This document shows positions 1-6,024 of a stretch of 8,645 bases of DNA, piece after piece. The stretch spans positions 1-8,645 of the forward strand of contig CALGYL010000335.1 in the NCBI GenBank assembly GCA_937934775.1, given 5' to 3'. Both the position numbers and the translations under genes were made by a program. This stretch comes from an uncultured Clostridia bacterium (GTDB lineage: Bacteria; Bacillota; Clostridia; Christensenellales; Aristaeellaceae). The notes beneath the pieces were generated by a model, which did not search any database, was not told the origin of the DNA, and saw nothing but the letters and a program-made list of their open reading frames with translations. Numbering within the stretch: position 1 is the stretch's first letter; every line of letters begins with the position of its first letter.

Positions 1-55
1 TTCTGCATCGAAAACCCCTTGGCGCTTTGGAGTGATTAATGTTTTCCTTTAGTAT
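1..55 (+). repeat. Right end of a 161-bp palindromic element (copy E0, cut by window edge)
   Basis: This is the right-hand third of a third member of the element family seen complete at 57-217 and 4498-4658. From GCATCGAAAACC (position 5) to the terminal TTAGTAT (ending at 55) it has the same length, 51 bases, as the matching part of E1. It shares the block ATCGAWAAYCCCTTGRCGCTTTGGA with E1 and the end ...GTAT with both full copies. It ends one base before E1 begins, so E0 and E1 lie in direct tandem. The left arm lies outside the window. Confidence 0.7.
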
Positions 56-56
56 T

Positions 57-217
57 ATACCAATTTGAACGATGAACGCATCGTTGCGTCGGGTCTTATC
101 GCGCCGTGCTGTGTCGCTCTCCGCTCGAGCGTAGTGCTGCTACGCCTCGCTCCGGCTCCTTGCGCTGCATCGATAATCCCTTGACGCTTTGGATGCTTTC
201 ATCATTCGCATTGGTAT
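57..217 (+). repeat. 161-bp terminal-inverted-repeat (MITE-like) element, copy E1
   Basis: The element begins ATACCAAT and ends ATTGGTAT. The inverted repeat continues imperfectly inward for about 37 bases: left ...GAACGATGAACGCATC against the reverse complement of the right end ...GAATGATGAAAGCATC. A hairpin, GCGTAG-TGCTG-CTACGC (129-145), sits exactly at the centre (position 137), so the whole element is one long imperfect palindrome. It contains no convincing ORF. It shares GCGTCGGG, GTGTCGCYCTCCGC, GCTCCTTGC and AATCCCTYGMCGCTTTGGA with the inverted copy at 4498-4658, which has exactly the same length. It ends 13 bases before the dppB ribosome binding site, so it would lie in the mRNA leader or the intergenic gap of the transporter operon. 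No transposase is visible. It could be a non-autonomous mobile element or a dispersed structured RNA element. Confidence 0.8.
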
Positions 218-226
218 CACCAATGC
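208..226 (+). promoter_or_regulatory. Perfect inverted repeat just upstream of dppB
   Basis: GCATTGGT-ATC-ACCAATGC has 8-bp perfect arms and a 3-base centre. It overlaps the last bases of element E1 and ends 4 bases before the AAGGAG ribosome binding site (231-236). It could act as an mRNA hairpin affecting dppB translation or as a protein-binding palindrome. It could also be a by-product of the element end. Nothing in the sequence decides between these. Confidence 0.4.
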
Positions 227-243
227 TTGTAAGGAGCGCATCT

Positions 244-1197
244 ATGCTTCGATACATTGTCAAGCGCGTCGCGCAGGCGATCCCACTATTACTGGTCATT
301 TCGGTGATCTGCTTTGCGCTGATCCAGCTGGCGCCCTACGACGCCATCGACACCTTCGTCACGCCCGACATGGCGCCGGAGGTGGTTCATGCGCTCAAGG
401 CGCGCTTCGGGCTGGATCAACCCGCCTACATCCAGTATTGGCGGTGGCTAATCAATACGCTCCAGGGCAACTTCGGCTATTCTCTGGTCACCCATGAGGC
501 GGTGGCCGGCGCTCTGATGGCGCGGCTGCCCAATACGATTCTACTGGTTCTGCCCAGCTACGCGCTGGCGGTGCTTGTGTCAATCATTCTGGGGCTGGTC
601 GCGGGTTCCAACCGGGGCGGCAGGGCGGACCGAATCATTGACGGCCTGTGCTCCATCGGCCTCGCCACGCCTACCTTCTGGATCGCGATGATCGTCCTGT
701 ACCTGTTTGCCTACAAACTGAACCTGTTGCCGGTGCTGGGCATGCACACGATGGGCCAGGAGAAGAACCTCCAGGACCTGATCGCCCACATGATCCTGCC
801 CTGTTCGGTCCTGACCGTTTCCTTTCTTCCGGAAACCGTCCGTTACGTGCGCTCCTCCACGATCAGCCAGTACAAGGAGGACTACGTAATGGTTCAGAAG
901 GCGTTCGGCGCGAGCCGCGCCCATATTCTGTTCAAGCATGTGATGAAGAACGTGCTGTTCCCGGTGATCACGCTGGTGGCCATCGCGCTGCCCACGCTGG
1001 TGACCGGCGCGTTCATTACGGAGTCCATCTTCTCCTGGCCGGGCGTAGGCACCTACTTCCTGACGGCCATCAAGGGCTTCGACTACCCGGTCATCATGGC
1101 GGTGCTTTTGCTGTCCAGCGCGATGGTCATCCTGGGGAACCTCGTGGGCGACATCCTGTACTGTCTGGTCGATCCGAGAATCAAGGCGATGAGGTGA
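244..1197 (+). CDS. dppB: ABC importer permease, DppB/OppB type
   Basis: This is the first inner-membrane subunit of a peptide/nickel-family ABC importer; with DppC it forms the transport channel. It has 317 residues, normal for the family. The N-terminus is typical (MLRYIVKRV, then a hydrophobic helix at about 11-30). The periplasm-facing segment around 48-85 includes the family motif ARFGLDQPAYIQYWRW. Further membrane helices lie at about 99-121, 137-158, 182-196, 238-262 and 284-306. The cytoplasmic EAA loop that docks the ATPase is at about 213-240 (EDYV...KAFGAS...LFP) and keeps its Gly222. The C-terminus has the usual GD-x(6)-DPR ending. The start at 244 is chosen because AAGGAG lies 7 bases upstream; an in-frame ATG at 106 would run through the E1 repeat and is rejected. 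Transport family is certain, but the substrate (dipeptide, oligopeptide, nickel or other) cannot be read from a permease. Confidence 0.93.
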   Translation: MLRYIVKRVAQAIPLLLVISVICFALIQLAPYDAIDTFVTPDMAPEVVHALKARFGLDQPAYIQYWRWLINTLQGNFGYSLVTHEAVAGALMARLPNTILLVLPSYALAVLVSIILGLVAGSNRGGRADRIIDGLCSIGLATPTFWIAMIVLYLFAYKLNLLPVLGMHTMGQEKNLQDLIAHMILPCSVLTVSFLPETVRYVRSSTISQYKEDYVMVQKAFGASRAHILFKHVMKNVLFPVITLVAIALPTLVTGAFITESIFSWPGVGTYFLTAIKGFDYPVIMAVLLLSSAMVILGNLVGDILYCLVDPRIKAMR

Positions 1198-1201
1198 TCC
1201 C

Positions 1202-2053
1202 ATGGCCATATCAAAACGGCGCGCAAGCCAGTTGCGAAACGAACTGAAGTACAACAAGGGCATTCTGCTCGCGGCGGCGGCGCTGATCCTGATCACGCTG
1301 ATTTCGATCTTCGCGTTTTTGTCCCCCTACGATCCGGACGCCCTCAACATGACCGCCAGGCTCCAGAGCCCGAGCCTCGCCCATCCCTTTGGCACCGACG
1401 ATCTGGGGCGCGACTACCTGACCCGCGTGCTCTACGGCGGCAGGATCTCGCTGCTGGTGGGCGTGGTGGCGATGCTGATTTCCACGGTGATCGGCGTTCT
1501 GGTGGGCACGGTCAGCGGCTACTTTGGCGGGCTCATTGACAGCATCCTGATGCGCATCGTGGATGTGCTTTTGTCCATTCCGTGGATGATCCTGGTGACG
1601 GTGATCTCCATCTACATGAAGCCGGGCCTCCAGGCGATCATCCTGGTCATCGGCCTTTTCCAGTGGATGAACATCGCGCGGCTCGTCCGTGCGGAGACGC
1701 TGTCCGTCAAGGAGCGGGAGTACGTTTTGTACGCCGACTCCATCAACCAGTCGCATCTGTTCATCATCCTTCGGCACGTGATTCCCTCGGTGCTGCCCAC
1801 GATCATCGTGGCCGCCACCACCGGCATCGCCAACGCCATCATGATGGAGTCCTCCCTCAGTTTCCTGGGCCTGGGCGTGCAGCAGCCCATGTCCTCCTGG
1901 GGATCGATGCTCAACCGGGCGCAGTCGGTGCTGGGCAAGGCGCCCTACATGGCGATTCTGCCGGGTGTGATGATCCTCATCACGGTGTTCTCATTCAACA
2001 AGCTGGGCGATCTGATCCGCGTGTTCGCCGAGCCCAAGGCCATTGAGCGGTAG
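1202..2053 (+). CDS. dppC: ABC importer permease, DppC/OppC type
   Basis: This is the second channel subunit, partner of DppB. It has 283 residues, slightly short for the family. The cytoplasmic N-terminus (1-20) is followed by a first helix (about 21-40) and the OppC N-terminal signature SPYDPDALN...HPFGTDDLGRDYLTRVLYGGR (41-81). Further helices lie at about 85-106, 112-137, 143-157, 195-215 and 250-266. The EAA loop (173-195, REYV...LRHVIP) is recognisable, but the nearly invariant Gly is Asn182 and the preceding residues (YADSI) also depart from the usual AARAL. It starts 4 bp after dppB; GAGGTG overlapping the dppB stop is the ribosome binding site, so the two are almost certainly translationally coupled. 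The C-terminus (EPKAIER) is a little divergent from the usual DPR. Family assignment is secure; substrate is unknown. Confidence 0.92.
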   Translation: MAISKRRASQLRNELKYNKGILLAAAALILITLISIFAFLSPYDPDALNMTARLQSPSLAHPFGTDDLGRDYLTRVLYGGRISLLVGVVAMLISTVIGVLVGTVSGYFGGLIDSILMRIVDVLLSIPWMILVTVISIYMKPGLQAIILVIGLFQWMNIARLVRAETLSVKEREYVLYADSINQSHLFIILRHVIPSVLPTIIVAATTGIANAIMMESSLSFLGLGVQQPMSSWGSMLNRAQSVLGKAPYMAILPGVMILITVFSFNKLGDLIRVFAEPKAIER

Positions 2054-2064
2054 GAGGGGACGGC

Positions 2065-3044
2065 ATGCGGGACGATCTATTGGAAGTTCAGGACCTGCGC
2101 ACCGCCTTCCGCATTCAGGGGAAGTCGGTTCAGGCGGTCCGGGGCGTGGATTTGGAAATCGCGCCCGGTGAAATTGTGGGCCTTGTGGGCGAGAGCGGCA
2201 GCGGAAAGAGCGTCACGATGAAATCCATCATCCGGATGCTGGAAGGCAGCGCCACCGTCACCGCCCGGGCGATCCGCTTTCAGGGCAGGGACCTGACGGG
2301 GCTGACCGAAAAGGAAATGCAGTCGGTCCGCGGAAACGACATCTCCATGATCTTTCAGGACCCGATGACCTCGCTCAATCCGCTCCGGCGCGTTGGCGAC
2401 CACATCGTGGAGGTCCTTCGCCGCCACAGCGGCGTGGGCCAGGCGGAGGCCTACCGACAGGCGGTGGACATGCTGCGGCTGGTGGGCGTGCCCTCCCCTG
2501 AGGAACGGATGAAGCAGTACCCTCACGAATTCTCTGGCGGCATGCGCCAGCGGGTGCTGATCGCGATGGCGCTGGCCTGCAAGCCCAAGCTCCTGATCGC
2601 GGACGAGCCGACCACCGCGCTGGACGTGACCATCCAGGCGCAGATTCTGGACCTGATCCGGGAACTGCAGGCGAAGACGGGCATGGCGGTGGTTCTGATC
2701 ACCCATGATCTGGGCATCGTGGCCAGCCTCTGTCAGCGGCTGATGGTGATGTACGGCGGTCTGATCATGGAAACCGGTTCCGTGGAGGACATCTTCTACC
2801 GGCCGATGCACCCCTATACGCGGGCGCTGCTTCGGTCCGTGCCCTCCATTGATTCGGAGGAGGACAAGCGGCTTATCCCCATCGACGGCCAGGCGCCGTC
2901 CCTGATCGATCCGCCCAAGGGCTGTCCCTTCGCGCCCCGCTGCCCCATGCGGGAAGCGGGCTGCGAGGCGGCCGTTCCGGACTTTATCGAATACGGCGAG
3001 GGCCGGCGCGCGCGCTGCCCGGTGGCCCAGAGGGAGGCGAGGGC

Positions 3045-3048
<4 letters not shown>
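2065..3048 (+). CDS. dppD: ABC importer ATPase, DppD/OppD type
   Basis: This is one of the two cytoplasmic ATPases that power the importer. It has 327 residues. Walker A is GESGSGKS (42-49), the Q-loop glutamine is Q98 (IFQDP), the ABC signature is FSGGMRQR (156-163), Walker B is LLIADEP (176-182), the D-loop is ALD (185-187) and the switch histidine is H214. All are intact, so it should hydrolyse ATP. The C-terminal oligopeptide/dipeptide extension begins near HPYTRALL (249-256) and carries four cysteines, C287, C293, C300 and C318. In related Opp/Dpp ATPases cysteines in this region are reported to hold an iron-sulfur cluster; that is family knowledge, not shown here. The start at 2065 follows AGGAGGGG with good spacing, 11 bp after dppC. 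The 3' end overlaps dppF by 4 bp. Confidence 0.95.
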
Positions 3049-4004
<956 letters not shown>

Positions 4005-4006
4005 GG

Positions 4007-4216
4007 GGCGTTGAAATCCCCTTCGGGTCTTTCAACGCAAAGGAACGAGGATGAACTGCGCGGGCCTAAAATCCTGTGGCGTTGAAATGCCCTTCGGGTC
4101 TTTCAACGCAAAGGAACGAGGATGAACTGCGCGGGCCTAAAATCCTGTGGCGTTGAAATCTCCTTCGGGTCTTTCAACGCAAAGGAACGAGGATGAACTG
4201 CGCGGGCCTGAAATCC
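4007..4216 (+). repeat. 71-bp tandem repeat, three copies, each with a UUCG hairpin
   Basis: Copies start at 4007, 4078 and 4149. The first two are full units and the third follows the unit to about 4216 before diverging. Each contains the inverted repeat GCGTTGAAA / TTTCAACGC (9 bp) closed by an apical CC-TTCG-GG, then AAAGGAACGAGGATGAACTG and CGCGGGCCTAAAATCC. Over the shared length I see differences only at two loop positions (CC, GC or CT after GAAAT) and at one A/G near the end of copy 3. The first hairpin begins 3 bases after the dppF stop, so the array may end or protect the operon mRNA, although no T-run follows. Each unit also holds a ribosome-binding-site-like AGGA and an ATG whose short frame (24 codons) closes by TGA overlapping the next copy's ATG. 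Such near-identity suggests recent duplication. Confidence 0.9.
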
Positions 4217-4239
4217 AGCCGGATTTCCGGGCGGCCCGC
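4202..4239 (+). other. Two-part hairpin at the end of the 71-bp array
   Basis: The outer arms are GCGGGCC (4202-4208) and GGCCCGC (4233-4239). The inner arms are GAAATCC (4210-4216) and GGATTTC (4221-4227) around AGCC, with an asymmetric internal loop between outer and inner stems. It forms from the third 71-bp copy where that copy departs from the other two, so it may have replaced the next unit. No T-run follows. Confidence 0.55.
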
Positions 4240-4253
4240 TGACGAGAGGAATT

Positions 4254-4290
4254 GTTTCAGCCCCCAGTGTGCGCCACTGGGGGCTGAAAC
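4254..4290 (+). terminator. Very strong 16-bp hairpin, possible mRNA 3' end
   Basis: TTTCAGCCCCCAGTG and CACTGGGGGCTGAAA are perfect 15-bp arms around TGCGC, extended by one more G-C pair at 4254/4290. This is the most stable-looking short hairpin of the intergenic region. It lies downstream of dppF and could stop transcription or block 3' exonucleases. The sequence after it (GCGTTTCC) is not a classical U-tract, so intrinsic termination is uncertain. Confidence 0.5.
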
Positions 4291-4291
4291 G

Positions 4292-4320
4292 CGTTTCCGG
4301 CGCACAGGTCGCCGGAAACG
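4292..4320 (+). other. 11-bp hairpin directly after the previous one
   Basis: CGTTTCCGGCG (4292-4302) pairs perfectly with CGCCGGAAACG (4310-4320) around CACAGGT. It starts one base after the 4254-4290 hairpin, so the two would stack side by side in RNA. The right arm is part of a 19-bp direct repeat found again at 4349-4367. Confidence 0.6.
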
Positions 4321-4367
4321 AAGGGAGAGGACGGCGGGGTTCTGGTGCCAGGTCGCCGGAAACGAAG
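4305..4367 (+). repeat. 19-bp direct repeat (4305-4323 and 4349-4367)
   Basis: CAGGTCGCCGGAAACGAAG occurs exactly at 4305-4323 and at 4349-4367, 44 bases apart. The first copy supplies the right arm of the 4292-4320 hairpin. The second has no left arm next to it, so it could compete for the same left arm (CGTTTCCGGCG) or be the remnant of a duplicated hairpin. No gene is seen here. Confidence 0.75.
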
Positions 4368-4463
4368 AATGGAACGGCAGGGCTTCAATCTGGCGGGATA
4401 CGCGTTTTGGTCATATGCTACCGGACATGACGCGAAGGAATGGCGGGAATATGGGAATATCCA

Positions 4464-4495
4464 GCGGCCCTGTGAACGCGCGCTCACAGGGCCGC
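4464..4495 (+). terminator. 12-bp hairpin next to element E2
   Basis: GCGGCCCTGTGA (4464-4475) and TCACAGGGCCGC (4484-4495) are perfect arms around ACGCGCGC. The right arm ends 2 bases before the inverted element E2 starts. It lies between the convergent dpp operon and the vanZ-like gene, so it may act as a terminator for either strand. No clear T-run follows on the + strand. Confidence 0.45.
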
Positions 4496-4497
4496 TA

Positions 4498-4658
4498 ATA
4501 CCAATACGAAACAATATTTCTTCCAAAGCGGCGAGGGATTATTTCATCCTGCAAGGAGCGTAAAGCGCAGGAGCCGCCGCGCTATTTAAAGCGGAGGGCG
4601 ACACCGCAGGGTGGAAAAAGGCCCGACGCTACGAAGAAAGAATGTTTTGGATTGGTAT
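4498..4658 (-). repeat. 161-bp terminal-inverted-repeat (MITE-like) element, copy E2
   Basis: This is the second complete copy, on the opposite strand to E1 and exactly 161 bp. It starts ATACCAAT and ends ATTGGTAT. Its terminal arms continue imperfectly for about 28 bases (left AAACAATATTTCTTCC, right reverse complement AAACATTCTTTCTTCG). In the reverse direction it aligns with E1 almost without gaps in conserved blocks: GCGTCGGG, GTGTCGCCCTCCGC, GCTCCTTGC and AATCCCTCGCCGCTTTGGA. The middle is divergent. It lies 18 bp beyond the stop codon of the vanZ-like gene. There is no transposase and no clear target-site duplication. Three cases in one window suggest a multi-copy genomic repeat. Confidence 0.8.
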
Positions 4659-4676
4659 AAAATGCTTTCGAATGTT

Positions 4677-5198
4677 TTACTTGCCGGGCGGTTGGCGGTA
4701 CAGGCTGGGACGAAGCTCCAGAAGCACCATCAGCCGCATTAGAAGCGCCGCGAAGCAGCCTAGACATGCGCCGGCGGTATCGATCGCCACGTCCCTGACC
4801 GCGGGGGAGCGGCCCTCTGACATCGATTGGGTCCACTCGTCGTATCCCGCGAAGGCGGCGCACAGCAGAAGCGCCAGCAGCACCTTGTGCCGGACGCGCA
4901 TCCGGCAGGGAGCCAGTACCATCATGATTGCCAGCGCCAGCAGCGCGTACTCAAGCGCGTGGGCCCCCTTCCGGACATAGGCATGGAGCTGTTGGAAGGA
5001 GTCGGTATTGCGGTTGATTTTCCCTTCGGGCTTGAGGATGCGCGCCACCACGTCCGTGACCTCCAGGCTCAGCGCGTCGGAACTTTCGGCGTTCTGAAGC
5101 GAAAAACCGTGGATCATCCACAGACACAGCGCGATCAGCGTCCATGAGATTACACGGTATGTGATATACCCAATTTTGATTCCAAATCCGGTGCGCAA
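4677..5198 (-). CDS. VanZ-family membrane protein
   Basis: This is a small integral membrane protein of the VanZ-like family (173 residues). VanZ of the vanA transposon gives low-level teicoplanin resistance; most chromosomal homologues, like this one, have no known substrate. Family signs are FSLQNAESS after the first helix (32-40), RKGAHALEYALLAL (76-89), GYDEWTQSMSEGR (118-130) and RDVAIDTAGACLG (135-147), with conserved Asp, Glu, Gln and Arg residues at the membrane surface. Four membrane helices are expected (about 11-30, 80-96, 105-118, 137-158). The chosen start is TTG at 5198, because an ACGAGG-like ribosome binding site lies about 5 bases upstream. Without it the next in-frame ATG is Met28, inside the first helix. 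It has its own promoter and a leader of about 95 nt. No other van gene is nearby, so an antibiotic-resistance role should not be assumed. Confidence 0.85.
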   Translation of the reverse strand: MRTGFGIKIGYITYRVISWTLIALCLWMIHGFSLQNAESSDALSLEVTDVVARILKPEGKINRNTDSFQQLHAYVRKGAHALEYALLALAIMMVLAPCRMRVRHKVLLALLLCAAFAGYDEWTQSMSEGRSPAVRDVAIDTAGACLGCFAALLMRLMVLLELRPSLYRQPPGK

Positions 5199-5212
5199 AA
5201 TGGCCTCGTTTC

Positions 5213-5284
5213 TTGGCGGCCCGCCAAAGCCCGGCGGACGCGGTGTGCTGATGGGCGCCCAAATGCAAAATGGATCCTGGGCGC
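5213..5284 (-). promoter_or_regulatory. Palindromes in the vanZ-like gene leader
   Basis: Two inverted repeats lie in the predicted untranslated leader. GCGCCCA and TGGGCGC (5255-5261 and 5278-5284) enclose 16 bases. TTGGCGG-C-CCGCCAA (5213-5227) lies just upstream of the ribosome binding site. The second is too tight for a simple hairpin but could be an operator or part of a larger fold controlling initiation from the TTG start. Confidence 0.35.
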
Positions 5285-5299
5285 TTTGCTACCATGTAT

Positions 5300-5328
5300 A
5301 TTTTACCGTACTTTGAGGCATGCGTCAA
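5300..5328 (-). promoter_or_regulatory. Sigma-70-type promoter for the vanZ-like gene
   Basis: On the - strand, TTGACG (5328-5323) is followed by a 17-base spacer and TAAAAT (5305-5300). This is close to the housekeeping consensus. Transcription would begin near 5293, about 95 nt before the TTG start codon. Confidence 0.65.
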
Positions 5329-5464
5329 TGATTCGACAAACGCAATCCAAATCGACGCATAGATTTACATCTAAGGCGAAAATCCAAACATTATGACAAA
5401 CTTTTGAGATGGCTTCCGGCAACCGCAACCGTGATAAAAACATATTAAAGTTTACGACAATTTA

Positions 5465-5493
5465 TTGACCAAAGCGTAAAGTTATGGTATAGT
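5465..5493 (+). promoter_or_regulatory. Sigma-70-type promoter for the pyrophosphatase gene
   Basis: TTGACC (5465-5470), a 17-base spacer and TATAGT (5488-5493) form a near-consensus promoter in an AT-rich patch (5330-5500) inside a GC-rich region. The start would be near 5500. A short inverted repeat, TTTACG (5451-5456) / CGTAAA (5475-5480), straddles the -35 box and could be an operator. The promoter is divergent from that of the vanZ-like gene, with about 136 bp between the two -35 boxes. Confidence 0.7.
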
Positions 5494-6024
5494 GTAACTT
5501 GGTTAAGATTTGCGGTTTCGTGTGGATAGACGGTTGCCATGGAACCCTCTTTCGGGGTTTTTATGGAGCCAGATTGCGCGCGGTCGCGTTGGCGTAAGAG
5601 GCCTGTGCCGCCCGCCGTCGCGACGCGCATTCCCCTGGTGGGCGGTTAATCGCGCATGCCCGGCGCGGTGAGGCTCCCCTGCCAAGGGCGCATGCGGTTT
5701 CGTCCATGCAGCTTCAGGTCGCCCCGTCCGCCCAATGCCTTGCGTGTGCCTCCGGCGCCGACGGCGCGTTCGCACCGCCAGACTTCCGGCCCCCGGGCAA
5801 CCTGACCCGTTCTCCGCTCGCGGACACCCCCCGCCCCCATCCGGCGGGCGAACCGTTGCCAATGAAAACCTGAACGCATCCTGGACGCGGGCTCTGCCTG
5901 AACGCGAAAGCGCGAGGGCGGAGATTTTGTATGCGGGCGGCGCGAGGGCTGGAATCGGCAGGACCGCTTATTGGATTCAACCAGGGATAAAGTGCCAAAA
6001 AAGAATCACAAGGGAGTTGTTGGT
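5494..6024 (+). other. Long GC-rich leader upstream of the pyrophosphatase gene
   Basis: About 525 nt separate the predicted transcription start from the pyrophosphatase start codon. No open frame here resembles a known protein. Several pairings are visible: GCGCG-G-TCGCG near 5577 with CGCGACGCGC near 5614, CGCATG near 5653 with CATGCG near 5690, GCGCCG-A-CGGCGC near 5755, and CCCGCC with GGCGGG near 5829-5847. The region could be a structured regulatory leader, contain a separate small RNA, or simply be non-coding. I checked by eye for RNase P RNA, tmRNA, SRP RNA and common riboswitch core sequences and found no convincing match. Confidence 0.45.
5537..5566 (+). terminator. Candidate attenuator hairpin early in the leader
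   Basis: AACCC (5543-5547) pairs with GGGTT (5555-5559), extended by a T-G pair. A TTTTT run (5558-5562) follows, and outer CCAT/ATGG (5537-5540, 5563-5566) can extend it through G-T pairs. It lies about 40-65 nt after the predicted transcription start. An upstream GGTT (5532-5535) could pair with the AACC and prevent the hairpin. A terminator or attenuator is plausible but the stem is short. Confidence 0.35.

Larger units (their letters stand above)
4005..4676. other. 672-bp non-coding convergent region dense in structure
   Basis: Between the dppF stop and the vanZ-like stop I find no credible gene. The region holds the 71-bp array, four more hairpins, the 19-bp direct repeat and element E2. 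The stretch 4368-4463 shows nothing except a short GGGAATAT tandem pair near 4445-4460. Open frames here (for example 4193-4498) run through hairpins and repeats and resemble no family I know. Confidence 0.7.

Noticed and set aside
106..243. N-terminal extension of DppB from ATG 106
   Set aside because: The extension is translated from the E1 repeat; the start at 244 has an AAGGAG site and gives a normal DppB N-terminus.
580..1296. 238-codon frame on the - strand
   Set aside because: It is antisense to dppB and rich in His, Asp, Gln and Arg, the usual shadow of a GC-rich membrane protein gene. The same holds for 1211-1777, 2077-2811, 3345-3983 and 6886-7968 on the - strand.
4007..4216. CRISPR array from three evenly spaced repeats
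   Set aside because: The whole 71-bp unit repeats with no unique spacers, there are only three copies, and no cas gene is near.
4193..4498. 101-codon open frame on the + strand
   Set aside because: It starts inside the third 71-bp copy and runs through three strong hairpins and a direct repeat; its composition resembles no protein family.
5664..5679. M-box (Mg2+) riboswitch suggested by GGTGAGGCTCC in the leader
   Set aside because: This matches a core piece of the M-box, but the other conserved parts (GACGCCAATGGGTC and the GTGCTAAAGCTCT end) are not found in order.
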